Positions 1 through 8,568 of a DNA stretch of 64,000 nt are shown here, one piece after another. The number at the start of each line of letters is the position of its first letter. Position 1 is the stretch's first letter. A program made the position numbers and the translations under genes. The stretch covers positions 620,001 to 684,000 of the forward strand of contig JADJKO010000001.1 in NCBI GenBank assembly GCA_016705955.1, in the 5' to 3' direction. A model generated the notes under the pieces. The model saw only the letters and a list, made by a program, of their open reading frames with translations. It searched no databases and was not told where the DNA came from. This DNA is from Flavobacteriales bacterium. Lineage in GTDB: Bacteria > Bacteroidota > Bacteroidia > Flavobacteriales_F > PHOS-HE28.

Positions 1-1281
1 GCCTCACCCACCAAGTTCGCCGAGTATTTGAGCGCCGGTCTCTCCGTGGCCATCAGCGAGGATGTGGGTGACTTCAGTGCCATGGTGCGCGATCGTGATC
101 TGGGCCAAGTGGTGCAAGGCGCGAGTGGCTTGATGATGGCCCGCCCCGATCCTGATACGCGCGCCCGCTTGGCGAAAATGGCGCGGCTGCAATTCACGAA
201 AGAGTCCTTCGATCCCCAGTACAGGACGATCCTTGGTTGCCTGCTTACCGAACCCGTGGTCGCCCCGCCCTCGCCATTCATGGGACCCGGTGACGATGTG
301 CTCGTCTCCATCATCGTACCCTCGTTCAACAAGCGCGGCTTCATCGGGGACATGATGCGATCCGTGTTCGCCCAGACCGATGAGCGCTGGGAGCTGATCC
401 TCGTGGACGATGCTTCCACCGACGGCAGTCCGGCCTATTTGAGGGAGTTCGCCGCGAAGGATGCGCGGGTCACCGTGATCGCGCTGGAGACGAACCAGGG
501 CGCGAACCATTGCCGGAACCTGGGCATCGAACGGGCCACCGGGCGCTACATCATCTTCCTCGACGCGGATGATCTCCTGGCACCGCGTTGCGTGGAACGC
601 CGTCTCGCAGTGATGGAAGGCAGCGGCTTGGATCTTTCGGTGTCCACAATGGAGGTCTTCCGCGAACGGCCCGGTGATCATGGTCAACGCTGGATCCCGC
701 TCTCCATGCAACCGCTCTTCGATTTCTTCCGCCATGATCTCCCGTGGCAGACCATGCAACCGATCTGGGATCGCGCATTCCTGCAACGGTTGGGCGGGTT
801 CGATACAGCCTTCAGTCGGCATCAGGATGTGGAGTTGCACACGCGTGCGTTGTTGGTCCCGGGCGTGCGGTTCCGGATGCGCGATACCGGACCGGATTGC
901 CACTACCGCATTGCGGAAGAGCGCAAGGTCATCGACCCGCGCCGGTTGTTGAAGAGCTTCGCCGAATCCGCGGTGCTCTACCGCAACAAGTTCCTGCCGG
1001 ATGCCAAGCGACTTGGCCGATCCGCACTGTTGCTCGGGATCATCCACCGGACCTATTTGCAGATCCTGTTGCACACCAAGAGCGGGCGCATCGATCGGGT
1101 AGCCTTGGCGGAGTTGGAAGCGATCCTGTTCAGCCCCGATCAGGGTATGCCCATACCGGCCTTCAAGCGCTGGCTGTTCAAACTCACGCGCTGGTACAAC
1201 TTGCTACGGGTGCGTGTGCCCGGTGTGAACATGCTGGTGTACGAACTGCTCACTGCGGGTCGCGACAGGACCGATGCGTGA
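1..1281 (+). CDS. Glycosyltransferase, GT4 C-terminus fused to a GT2 domain (5' end outside window)
   Basis: The frame is open from the first base of the window, so the gene starts upstream; the TTG at 28 is not a convincing start. The first ~35 residues (SPTKFAEYLSAGLSVAIS, then a VGDF stretch) look like the donor-binding end of a GT4-type (glycosyltransferase group 1) enzyme. From about residue 100 an independent GT2 domain begins: VSIIVPSFNKRGFI, a Rossmann-like VDDAS segment, then FLDADD as the DXD-type metal/nucleotide-sugar motif. The protein is therefore probably a two-domain transferase of the polysaccharide or glycoprotein glycan type. It converges with the secreted-protein cluster at 1369-3709. 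Acceptor and sugar cannot be read from sequence. The GT2 call is firm; the GT4 call rests on the short visible part. Confidence 0.8.
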   Translation, partial: ASPTKFAEYLSAGLSVAISEDVGDFSAMVRDRDLGQVVQGASGLMMARPDPDTRARLAKMARLQFTKESFDPQYRTILGCLLTEPVVAPPSPFMGPGDDVLVSIIVPSFNKRGFIGDMMRSVFAQTDERWELILVDDASTDGSPAYLREFAAKDARVTVIALETNQGANHCRNLGIERATGRYIIFLDADDLLAPRCVERRLAVMEGSGLDLSVSTMEVFRERPGDHGQRWIPLSMQPLFDFFRHDLPWQTMQPIWDRAFLQRLGGFDTAFSRHQDVELHTRALLVPGVRFRMRDTGPDCHYRIAEERKVIDPRRLLKSFAESAVLYRNKFLPDAKRLGRSALLLGIIHRTYLQILLHTKSGRIDRVALAELEAILFSPDQGMPIPAFKRWLFKLTRWYNLLRVRVPGVNMLVYELLTAGRDRTDA

Positions 1282-1368
1282 AGCCACTGTTGACGCGAGC
1301 ACTGCTGCCATACCGGCTGGCGATCCCGAATTTCATGGACCGTTGAAGGGTCCGTTCCATTGCACCGC

Positions 1369-2157
1369 TCAACGCGAATAGCAACATCGGGAGACGGCGA
1401 ACTCCGCATCGGTGGCCAACCGTGTTCCGCCGGTGGTGCAGCTCAGGTATCCCACCACACGCACACTCTGGTCCTCATTGGCAGAACTGTTGGTCCACTC
1501 CCAATTCCCCACCATTGTATAGAGATCGAGTTCCACTCGCCGGGTGCAGGCGGCTGCCCACTCACCCCATGTGCAGAGGCGCCGGTTGTCCATGGCGCAA
1601 TTCACCGCAGCGGTGAAAAAGTCGGTCATCTCCCGTTCGGTCTGCTCAATACAGAATTGGTCACCCACCGCCACCATGCCCGCCGGGCACGTCCTGCGCA
1701 CATGCGTCGGTCCGTTCAACAATTGAAAGTGGTTTCCCTCGAACACCAAGCTGGCCATGGTGCCTTCGGTCAATTGGTCCCCGAGCAGTGGTACGCCGGG
1801 CGAGATCTCCACGGCATAAGGCCCGAAGCCGTTCACCGTCACACTCACATCGCCTGGTGCGATGGTCGGTGTGCGTACGTTCAATTCGGTCCCGGCGGAA
1901 GGCTCTCCGCTCAACCCGGGCAATTGCACATTCCACTGGATGCCGGTCACGGTAGTGGCGAACCTGTGTCCACCACCTTGTTCAGTGGCTGCGTCCAGAG
2001 CATCTCCCGGATCGCTTGCTGGTGCCAGACCAAGCACCTGGCGCTGGGTGCCTGAGCTACCCACGAGTTCCACCGGACGGTCCACGCGCACTTGGGCCTG
2101 TAACGCGAATGCACAGAGCGCTTGCGCGATCACGATGAGCGTACTGGGAGTTTTCAT
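1369..2157 (-). CDS. Secreted protein, tail-fibre-like N-terminus plus FGE/C-type-lectin-like C-terminus (paralogue 3)
   Basis: A 262-residue protein whose start at 2157 gives an ATGA overlap with the preceding gene and a clean signal peptide (MKTPSTLIVIAQALCAFALQ, then AQ). The N-terminal half holds a segment like the linker repeats of phage tail fibres (GTQRQVLGLA). The C-terminal third has the Cys-rich pattern of formylglycine-generating-enzyme/C-type-lectin-like folds: CPAGM, FCIEQTE, RRLCTWGEWAAAC, NWEW and a terminal RCC. It is the last of three tandem paralogues sharing this architecture, probably one operon (3706 or 3709 down to 1369). The Cys pattern suggests disulfides and an exported location. 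Binding or adhesion is an inference; no catalytic FGE cysteine pair can be assigned. Confidence 0.7.
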   Translation of the reverse strand: MKTPSTLIVIAQALCAFALQAQVRVDRPVELVGSSGTQRQVLGLAPASDPGDALDAATEQGGGHRFATTVTGIQWNVQLPGLSGEPSAGTELNVRTPTIAPGDVSVTVNGFGPYAVEISPGVPLLGDQLTEGTMASLVFEGNHFQLLNGPTHVRRTCPAGMVAVGDQFCIEQTEREMTDFFTAAVNCAMDNRRLCTWGEWAAACTRRVELDLYTMVGNWEWTNSSANEDQSVRVVGYLSCTTGGTRLATDAEFAVSRCCYSR

Positions 2158-2927
2158 CGGGGATGGAAGCAACAGCGGGTATCTCCTATTGCGGTCGCTG
2201 GCACTCCGGCGGAGCGTTGGCTCTTACACGAAGTGCGACCCACCTGGTCCACGGTCTGGGTGTGGTTGGAGGTGTCGTCCATCCATTCCCATTGATCGAA
2301 CATGCCGGTGAGCTGGGGCAACACAAGCACGCATGCGGCGTAGTATTCATCCCAGGTACACAGCTTTCCGCCACGCATCGCACAACGGTCCGAAGCGGTA
2401 AAGAAGAGCAGGTTGGGCACGGAGGATCGCTCGATGCAGAACCGCTCGGTCACGGCTACGGTATTTGGCGGACAGCCGCGTTCGGCCGCGCTCAAGAGAA
2501 CGAAATGCCCCGCCACGTACATCACCTCACATACACTTCCCTGGACGATCTGCCCAACGACCGGCGGCAGCCCATCCGGGCGCTCGAGGGGAAGCGATGC
2601 GAGGCCATCAACGGATACCAGCAGGTTGCCGTCCATGTTCGCATCAGCCAAGAACCGCAACAGCATACCATCCCGGTACACGGTTGCTGCCGGGGCAGCG
2701 GTGAGCGAAATGGTGTTACCCAGTAGTTGTGCCGTGGTCCAGTGCCATCCTGTGCGCACCGCGCCGTCAAGCGTCACCAAGGCCGTGTTGTTCAACGGGG
2801 CACCAAGCCCAACTACCTGTTGTTCGGAAGCCGGTCCATTCAGCCTCAGGGGCACGTCCAACGTCACTTGCGCAACTGATCCACCGGCCAAAGCCAGAAC
2901 GAGTGCTATGGTGAAGGTCGTTCTCAT
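2154..2927 (-). CDS. Secreted protein, tail-fibre-like N-terminus plus FGE/C-type-lectin-like C-terminus (paralogue 2)
   Basis: A 257-residue middle member of the tandem trio. The start at 2927 overlaps the stop of the upstream paralogue (ATGA) and opens a signal peptide (MRTTFTIALVLALAGGSVAQ). It carries LNGPASEQQVVGLGAP, the same tail-fibre-like segment as its neighbours, a middle beta-rich region, and the C-terminal signature CPPNTVAV, FCIERS, GGKLCTWDEYYAAC, QWEW and RCC. The paralogues have diverged strongly outside the Cys/Trp framework, so the duplication is not recent. Translational coupling to both neighbours suggests equimolar production and perhaps a hetero-oligomer, which is inference. 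Confidence 0.7.
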   Translation of the reverse strand: MRTTFTIALVLALAGGSVAQVTLDVPLRLNGPASEQQVVGLGAPLNNTALVTLDGAVRTGWHWTTAQLLGNTISLTAAPAATVYRDGMLLRFLADANMDGNLLVSVDGLASLPLERPDGLPPVVGQIVQGSVCEVMYVAGHFVLLSAAERGCPPNTVAVTERFCIERSSVPNLLFFTASDRCAMRGGKLCTWDEYYAACVLVLPQLTGMFDQWEWMDDTSNHTQTVDQVGRTSCKSQRSAGVPATAIGDTRCCFHPR

Positions 2928-3709
2928 CGCGACATGCAACACCGATATCGGGTAGGCGTTGCGGGCGCTGTGTGATGCCCGTGCCGACAACCGAAACCAA
3001 CATTCCCCGAACCATCATCACCGTACCCTACCCGCTTGGCGTTGCCGGTGTTGTTCGCAGCACAGTCCACCCACTCATAGTCGGAAACAGTGCCGATGAA
3101 CCCGGTTTGTGCCTCGCAGCCATGTACCCATTCCGCGAAGGAGCACAGTCGTCCGCCGTGATTGATGCAGTCGTTCATGGCCACAACGAATGAAAGTGGA
3201 GAACGGCTGGAGTCTTCGATGCAATACTCACGCCCACCCACGTGGAAGCCCGCAGGGCAGGGGAGCGTGGATGCCCCGATCAATTGGAAATCCAGTCCAT
3301 CGTACATCAAGCGCACCGGTTCACCCGCGTGCAGGTCGGCACTATCCAGCGGCAGGGTACCGTTCTTCAGGATCGATCGCGGACCGTTTCCGTTGAGGTT
3401 GAGGGTGGGGCCGGCGGAACACGTCGAATCAGGCACCAAGGTGATCACCATCCCTGCGGTGTAACCCGAAGGAGCAGGCGTCAGGTTGGCGATCAGGTTT
3501 TGGCTGCCACTGCTCATCGCGAAGGTGGCCGCATTCGCGCGCACGGCGTCCACGCTCATGCCGGAGCCGGGTTCCGTGGGGTCAGCCAGGCCGGTAACCT
3601 GCCGCTGGGCATCCACCGGACCGTTCAATTGCAGGTGTACCGGAACGTCCAATTGCGCCTTTGCGCCGCCGGCAAGGCAAAATCCGGCCGCAAGGATCGC
3701 GCTCCTCAT
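2924..3709 (-). CDS. Secreted protein, tail-fibre-like N-terminus plus FGE/C-type-lectin-like C-terminus (paralogue 1)
   Basis: A 261-residue first member of the trio, with signal peptide MRSAILAAGFCLAGGAKAQ. The segment LNGPVDAQRQVTGLADPTEP is the clearest match of the three to the repeated linker of phage tail fibres. The C-terminus has CPAGFHVGGREYCIED, GGRLCSFAEWVHGC, DYEWVDC and a terminal YRCC. The His-rich GCRHGHHTA stretch near the end is unique to this copy. Its start codon overlaps the stop of a small upstream frame (3706-3933). No reverse transcriptase or template repeat lies nearby, so although the fold resembles variable proteins of diversity-generating retroelements there is no evidence for such a system. 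Confidence 0.7.
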   Translation of the reverse strand: MRSAILAAGFCLAGGAKAQLDVPVHLQLNGPVDAQRQVTGLADPTEPGSGMSVDAVRANAATFAMSSGSQNLIANLTPAPSGYTAGMVITLVPDSTCSAGPTLNLNGNGPRSILKNGTLPLDSADLHAGEPVRLMYDGLDFQLIGASTLPCPAGFHVGGREYCIEDSSRSPLSFVVAMNDCINHGGRLCSFAEWVHGCEAQTGFIGTVSDYEWVDCAANNTGNAKRVGYGDDGSGNVGFGCRHGHHTAPATPTRYRCCMSR

Positions 3710-3933
3710 GGTCGGAACAGATCGATCCGGCGGCTATCACTATCGAGTATGGAACTGTCCGAAGCCATATCCGGAAGTTCAACGTCCGATCCACCGAACT
3801 GCCACATGTGCGGCCCGGCCGGTTCGCATGCGGTGCCAGCGCTGAGGGTTCTGCGGGGAAGCAACATGGGTTGCGCCTCCCGCGTGGTACACGACCGGGA
3901 AAGGGCAAGGCCAAGGGAGGAGCGGAGGAACAT
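3706..3933 (-). CDS. Small hypothetical protein upstream of the secreted trio
   Basis: A 75-residue frame whose TGA overlaps the ATG of the first paralogue (ATGA), the same coupling seen between the paralogues; this is the main reason to list it. The start MFLRSSLGLALSRS is weakly signal-like and the rest (PHMWQFGGSDVELPDMAS and a Ser/Asp-rich end) matches nothing I recognise. In the same frame upstream a TAG follows an ATG AAA CGA, so it could be the remnant of a longer leader-bearing gene. The interval 3934-4026 holds nothing else I can support. Confidence 0.25.
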   Translation of the reverse strand: MFLRSSLGLALSRSCTTREAQPMLLPRRTLSAGTACEPAGPHMWQFGGSDVELPDMASDSSILDSDSRRIDLFRP

Positions 3934-4026
3934 CGCAGGCCAAATCTATCGTTTCATCGTGACCCCCTCTCCAGCACGGTGAAGGCGGGATCCGAGCGCT
4001 GCATTCCAAGAAGCATGGAATACCGA

Positions 4027-4986
4027 TCAATGGCCAACGACTCCTCGATCACCGGATGAACTTTCCCCGAGTTTGCGGGCGATCATCGCCGTTACTCTGG
4101 CACCATCCGCTGTGTACAAGTGGTGAAGGTCCGTGTAGGTCCACGCATCACCGTTCGCACTCAGGTCCAGCTGGTCCACCTGTTCGTGTCGGGCGATGAG
4201 GTCGATCAATCGGTTGAAGTGAGGCATCAGTTCGTTCTCCATTTCAAGCATGGCATCGGACACGGGCAAGCGCACCAGGAGCACCCGGCCGTGTGGCTTC
4301 AAGAGATCGATCGTCATCAGCAAAGCCCCGATCCGCGCATTGGATGGTACCGCGTTCGGCAACCGCTCGTTCCGGTACTCCGCGAGTTTTTCGGTCCGCC
4401 GATGCGCCACGGATGCGGGGTCCATCGGAACGCTCACTTCCAACCAACCGTCCTCATGGAGCAAGAGTCGTTTGTCGTTCGCCCTCGGATCGGGCACCAA
4501 TATGCCCAACAATGGCTTCGGATACACCGTGAGCAGATACTCGATGTTGGGGTGCATGTTCACGAGATCCATTTTCGCAAGGAAGTTGGAGGATTCATCG
4601 AATTCGATGCGGCCTCGTACACGGGTAGCGCTCAGGCTCCATGGATCCACGGCCAACACGAATACGCCATCCTTGGCGGCGGGGTCCAGCTTCTTCCGGA
4701 TACTGTTCAGGTAAGTAGGCCCGTACGGCGACAACCCCATGGCGAAGGCATAGTTCATGGTCTTCACATGGATGCCGGCTTCGGCCAGGACACTGTCCAG
4801 GACGTGGGGCTGGATCCCCTGTGCGGCCCGTGACGTGCCTAGTACGAGGCTTGTTGCGGGTGGTGTGGTGAATCGCAGGTAGTATTCGTCCGTGCTGCCG
4901 TCCGCACGGAACAGGATGGCTAGCAAGGCCGCGATAGGGATGAGGAGGAAGAGGGCCAACCGGCGGAGGAAGGGCAGTGTCTTCAT
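4027..4986 (-). CDS. SGNH-like/DHHW-type protein partnered with MBOAT acyltransferase
   Basis: A 319-residue protein with one N-terminal membrane anchor (residues ~8-27, LALFLLIPIAALLAILF) and an extracytoplasmic domain. VLGTSRAAQGI near residue 48 resembles the GDS-like block I of SGNH-fold acyl-transfer proteins, and DLHHLYTADGARV near the C-terminus gives a D-x-H/HH block V. Its start overlaps the stop of the MBOAT gene (ATGA), so the two are translationally coupled. In AlgI/AlgJ- and DltB/DltD-like systems an MBOAT protein passes acyl groups across the membrane to an SGNH-type partner that acylates a polymer. O-acetylation of a surface glycan is the likely role; substrate unknown. Confidence 0.65.
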   Translation of the reverse strand: MKTLPFLRRLALFLLIPIAALLAILFRADGSTDEYYLRFTTPPATSLVLGTSRAAQGIQPHVLDSVLAEAGIHVKTMNYAFAMGLSPYGPTYLNSIRKKLDPAAKDGVFVLAVDPWSLSATRVRGRIEFDESSNFLAKMDLVNMHPNIEYLLTVYPKPLLGILVPDPRANDKRLLLHEDGWLEVSVPMDPASVAHRRTEKLAEYRNERLPNAVPSNARIGALLMTIDLLKPHGRVLLVRLPVSDAMLEMENELMPHFNRLIDLIARHEQVDQLDLSANGDAWTYTDLHHLYTADGARVTAMIARKLGESSSGDRGVVGH

Positions 4987-6419
4987 CAGAACTGGAAGTA
5001 GATGAATTCATGGCCCATGCCCGTGAAACGGAAGATCAGGAACAGGACGCCGTAATACAGGGTCCATCGGGCCCAGGACCGCCACCTTGCACCGATGTGT
5101 TGCAAACCATAGCTGCCATGCCGCCCGCTCCATTCCACCACCAGGAAGAAAATGAGCAGGGTGATGTATTGCTTGGAGAATTGGTCCGGGACGGAGAACA
5201 GCGAAGGTGAGCACATGCGCACCAGGAGATCGATCGCCTCCTCCACGTTCGCCGAGCGGAAAAACACCCATGCGATCACCACACAACCGAAGGTGAAGAG
5301 CATTCCCACCAGCTCACGGGCCGATGGCAGCCCCGAGTTGCCCACTGGGGTCGCCACATGCCGCCGGTTGCGTCCGCTGATCAATAGCGGAAGGAAGAAC
5401 AGGGCGTGCAGTGCTCCCCATGCCACGAAGGTCCAGTTGGCACCGTGCCAGAACCCACTGACAAGGAAGACGATGAGGGTATTGCGGATGCTCAGCGCCA
5501 AGCCACCGCGACTTCCACCCAAGGGGATGTACAAGTAGTCCCGGAACCACGTGGAAAGCGAAATGTGCCAGCGCCTCCAGAATTCGGCGATGTCACGGCT
5601 GAAATAGGGGAAGGCGAAGTTCTGCATCAGGTCGAACCCGAAGAGCCGCGCGGTGCCCAAGGCGATATCCGAGTACCCCGAGAAATCGCAGTAGATCTGG
5701 AAGCTGAACAGGACCGCCGCGAACAACAACGTACTTCCACCATGTAGTTCGTAATGGTCGAAGATCGGATCGGCAAGGGTGGCCGCATTGTCCGCGATCA
5801 CCACCTTCTTGAACAGGCCCCAGAGGATCTGCCGGAGGCCATCAACGGCCTTGGCCCTGTCGAAAGAACGGTCCCTTTGGAATTGGGGAAGGAGGTTGAT
5901 CGCCCGTTCGATGGGACCGGCGACGAGCTGCGGGAAAAAGCTCACATAGGCGAAGAACTCCACGATATCCTTCGCGGGTTCCAACTGTCGGCGATACACA
6001 TCGATGGTGTAGCTCATGGTCTGGAACGTGTAGAAGCTGATGCCTACCGGCAGCACGATATCCAAGTGGGTGAGCGCTAACGGACGGCCGAAGAGCGAGA
6101 ACAGTCCCTCCAGGTTGCCGGCGAAGAAATTGAAGTACTTGAAAGTGCCGAGGATACCCAGGTTCACGATGATGCTGGTCCAAAGCAGCCCTCGGCGGAT
6201 CCGGGCCGATCCGGTAGCATGCAACCGCAGGCCCACGATATAGTCCACCAGTGAGCTCAGTACGATCAGCCCTAGGAAACGCGGGTCCCACCAACCATAG
6301 AAAACATAACTCGCAACAAGGAGGAACACGTTCTGGGAGCGCCGACGGCGGAACACGAACCAATACCCCAGGAAGACCAGGGGAAGGAAGATCGCGAAAT
6401 CGAGCGAATTGAAAAGCAT
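4986..6419 (-). CDS. MBOAT family O-acyltransferase (AlgI/DltB-like)
   Basis: A 477-residue polytopic membrane protein. It starts with MLFNSLDFAIFLPLVFLGYW, typical of AlgI-like members, and carries the family core: SYTIDVYRR, FFPQLVAGPIERA, FQIYCDFSGYSDIA, FWRRWHISLSTWFRDYLYIP and SGFWHGANWTFVAWG with the conserved catalytic-type His. Length is normal for AlgI homologues (450-520). It is the first gene of a two-gene unit with the SGNH-like protein at 4027-4986. The role is transfer of an acyl (usually acetyl) group to an extracellular polysaccharide, with the neighbouring glycosyltransferases as plausible partners. The polymer cannot be deduced. Confidence 0.9.
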   Translation of the reverse strand: MLFNSLDFAIFLPLVFLGYWFVFRRRRSQNVFLLVASYVFYGWWDPRFLGLIVLSSLVDYIVGLRLHATGSARIRRGLLWTSIIVNLGILGTFKYFNFFAGNLEGLFSLFGRPLALTHLDIVLPVGISFYTFQTMSYTIDVYRRQLEPAKDIVEFFAYVSFFPQLVAGPIERAINLLPQFQRDRSFDRAKAVDGLRQILWGLFKKVVIADNAATLADPIFDHYELHGGSTLLFAAVLFSFQIYCDFSGYSDIALGTARLFGFDLMQNFAFPYFSRDIAEFWRRWHISLSTWFRDYLYIPLGGSRGGLALSIRNTLIVFLVSGFWHGANWTFVAWGALHALFFLPLLISGRNRRHVATPVGNSGLPSARELVGMLFTFGCVVIAWVFFRSANVEEAIDLLVRMCSPSLFSVPDQFSKQYITLLIFFLVVEWSGRHGSYGLQHIGARWRSWARWTLYYGVLFLIFRFTGMGHEFIYFQF

Positions 6420-6430
6420 TGCGATCTATT

Positions 6431-6472
6431 CCGCTAGGCTGGTCGACATGGGCACCATACCTGGCCTAGCGG
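6431..6472. repeat. Inverted repeat upstream of the MBOAT gene
   Basis: Perfect 9-bp arms ccgctaggc (6431-6439) and gcctagcgg (6464-6472) separated by 24 nt, just upstream of the MBOAT start codon at 6419. No T tract follows on the minus strand, so it does not look like an intrinsic terminator. It may be an operator or a leader hairpin. The rest of the interval 6420-6667 shows no gene. Confidence 0.4.
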
Positions 6473-6667
6473 ACGATCCGCAGGATCCATGCGCGATCCG
6501 GTTCCCGTTGATCAATTGTGGTCGAAGGCATGCAAGCGGCCGCAAAGATGCTCCGGAAAAGGTTATGGCGACGAAGGGTCGGCTACATCAACCGCGTCGG
6601 TTCAAGCCATGCGAAATGTGCGGGGGGGTGCGGATCCATTGACAAGGTTCGGGAGGTTGTCCGTGGT

Positions 6668-7597
6668 TCAACGGCCGAACCATTGCCGCACACGGTTCGC
6701 CTTCGCGAAACCGAGCACCCGGTGTAATACGATGTACATCCGGCCCGTAGCGGGTGAAAGTTGAGGGGCGAACCCTTCGGGGAAGAGCCTACGGTACTCG
6801 TCCGTCGCGTGCTTCGGTGCATACGGATAGAGGGTCCGCAGACTGTCGAAGAGCACTTGCAGGAAGGGTCGCAGGTCGCGATCCGGCATGGTGCGCGCCA
6901 CATGAGCGATGATCCGTTCGCGCAGTGCGATGAACCGGATCCATGTCGCATCCAACTGGCTTGTGGAAACGCTTCCGGATGCTTGCAGGTGGATGTGCGT
7001 ACCCACTTCGGGATCGAAGGCCACCTGCACTCCCTGTTGCAATAGGCGGAACATCAGGTCGTACTCCTGGCTGCTCTTCATCGCCGCATCCCAGCCCCCC
7101 ACGGATACAAGCGCCTCGCGCTCCCACAGGTTGGTGGGTGTACCACCGAGTTCGTGTCGCATGTGGTCCAACCACGGATCCCTGTTGTCGGTCACTTGCA
7201 CATCAATGCGCTTCAAGCTTCCATCGGCAGCGTAAGTGTGTGCGCTGCCCACGATCAAACCCGGAAGGTCTTGCTTCTCCAACAGCGCCACTTGGTGCGC
7301 GATCTTACCCGGGAGCAACTCATCATCCGCGTCCATGAACTGGATGTAACGCCCGGTGGCCACCTTCCAACCCGCATTGCGCGCGGCGCATGCACCGGCG
7401 TTCGCTTGGTGGATCACACGGAAGGGGAAGGGCGATCGTGCAGCGGCGGCTTCCAAGAGCACACGGGTGCCGTCCGTGCTGCCGTCATCCACGGCGATCA
7501 GTTCCAATTCCGGATGGGTCTGGGCGAAGAGCGAGTCCAAGCAACGGTCCAGAAAGCGCTCCGCATTGTGGCAGGGGAGTACGATGGAGACTTGCAT
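6668..7597 (-). CDS. Glycosyltransferase family 2
   Basis: A 309-residue GT2 enzyme starting MQVSIVLPCHNAERFL; the ATG at 7597 is preferred to an in-frame GTG two codons earlier. The A-type fold is clear: VDDGSTDGT around residue 38, NAGACAARNAGW, FMDADDE as the DXD motif near residue 92, then GGWDAAMKSSQEYDLMFRLL, the acceptor-side motif with its ED-like pair replaced by QEYD. The C-terminal ~90 residues are specific to it. It acts in the cytoplasm on a lipid-linked or nucleotide-sugar pathway, probably for the same surface glycan as its neighbours. Confidence 0.85.
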   Translation of the reverse strand: MQVSIVLPCHNAERFLDRCLDSLFAQTHPELELIAVDDGSTDGTRVLLEAAAARSPFPFRVIHQANAGACAARNAGWKVATGRYIQFMDADDELLPGKIAHQVALLEKQDLPGLIVGSAHTYAADGSLKRIDVQVTDNRDPWLDHMRHELGGTPTNLWEREALVSVGGWDAAMKSSQEYDLMFRLLQQGVQVAFDPEVGTHIHLQASGSVSTSQLDATWIRFIALRERIIAHVARTMPDRDLRPFLQVLFDSLRTLYPYAPKHATDEYRRLFPEGFAPQLSPATGRMYIVLHRVLGFAKANRVRQWFGR

Positions 7598-7752
7598 GGG
7601 CACCGGGGGAGGCCCGCGAATGTAGCCGCACCGGGGAAAGGCGTCGAGCGCGGGGATCCGCGTCTTGGCAAGAATTAAGACGCTGATGTGCGCCCCGATC
7701 CAGCCCGTACGAACACGGCTTCCTACATTCGCCGCCCATCATTCAACCGCAC

Positions 7753-8472
7753 ATGACCATACGCATTGCCACCGCCGTGATCGCCACCACCTTCATCGTG
7801 GGTTGCTCACAGGGCCAGAAGGAGCGAGTCGCACTGATCAACGAGATCGATTCCGTGAGCTATGCCATCGGTGCCGACATCGGTGCCAATTTCAAACGCA
7901 GCAAGCTCGATAACGTGAACCTCGAGGCCTTGTCCATGGGCTTGCGGGACGGGATCGACAGCATGACCACCTTGACCCCGGAGGAAGTGGAGGCGGTGAT
8001 AAAGGGCTACATGATGAAGATGCAGGAGGAGAAGATGGCCGAGGAACGCATCAAGGGTGAGGCGAATCGCGTAGCCGGTGAGACCTTCCTCGCCGAGAAC
8101 GGCAAGAAGAATGGCGTGACCACCACGCCGAGCGGCTTGCAGTATGAAGTGATCAAGACCGGCACCGGCCCCAAGCCCTTGACCACGGACATGGTGAACG
8201 TTCACTACAGCGGCACACTCATCGGCGACTCCATTCCGTTCGATAGCTCGATAGAGCGCGGTACACCCGCCACCTTCGCATTGGACGGCGGCCCCCGCAG
8301 CGTGATCCCCGGCATGATCGAAGCCCTTACCATGATGCCCGTGGGCAGCAAGTGGAGGATCTTCATCCCCAGCGACCTGGCCTACGGCTCACAAGCCCGG
8401 CCCGGCAGCCCGATCCCCGCGAACAGCGTCCTCATCTTCGAATTGGACCTGCTGGAGATCGCGAAGAAGTAG
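7753..8472 (+). CDS. FKBP-type peptidyl-prolyl cis-trans isomerase, lipoprotein
   Basis: A 239-residue protein with a lipoprotein signal (TFIVGC, lipidated Cys at residue 18), so probably anchored to a periplasm-facing membrane. Residues ~25-125 form the alpha-helical FKBP N-terminal dimerisation domain (ISYAIG-like start, ALSMGLRDGI). Residues ~125-238 form the FKBP catalytic domain with VNVHYSGTL, FDSSIERGTP, VIPGMIEAL, IPSDLAYG and a terminal LIFELDLLEI. This is the FkpA/Mip arrangement: folding of exported proteins by proline isomerisation. A TACATTCG element at 7724-7731 resembles the Bacteroidota -7 box. Transcription ends in a strong hairpin at 8512-8562. Confidence 0.93.
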   Translation: MTIRIATAVIATTFIVGCSQGQKERVALINEIDSVSYAIGADIGANFKRSKLDNVNLEALSMGLRDGIDSMTTLTPEEVEAVIKGYMMKMQEEKMAEERIKGEANRVAGETFLAENGKKNGVTTTPSGLQYEVIKTGTGPKPLTTDMVNVHYSGTLIGDSIPFDSSIERGTPATFALDGGPRSVIPGMIEALTMMPVGSKWRIFIPSDLAYGSQARPGSPIPANSVLIFELDLLEIAKK

Positions 8473-8511
8473 GAGGGAAGGTTGTTGAGCCTGCCCCGGG
8501 CGTGACCCGGG

Positions 8512-8562
8512 GTTGTCCGTTGTTCGTGGGCCGTTCCACACGGCCCACGAACAACGGACAAC
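8512..8562 (+). terminator. Strong intrinsic terminator after the FKBP gene
   Basis: A perfect 23-bp stem: left arm 8512-8534, 5-nt loop tccac, right arm 8540-8562, followed by ttctttt. A smaller perfect hairpin, ccccggg/cccgggg (8494-8500 and 8506-8512), precedes it. The convergent DUF551 gene ends at 8569, so the hairpin probably serves both strands. Confidence 0.85.
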
Positions 8563-8568
8563 TTCTTT

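Noticed and set aside
1369..3709. A diversity-generating retroelement, suggested by the FGE/C-type-lectin-like ends
   Set aside because: No reverse transcriptase and no template/variable repeat pair with adenine-directed differences was seen nearby.
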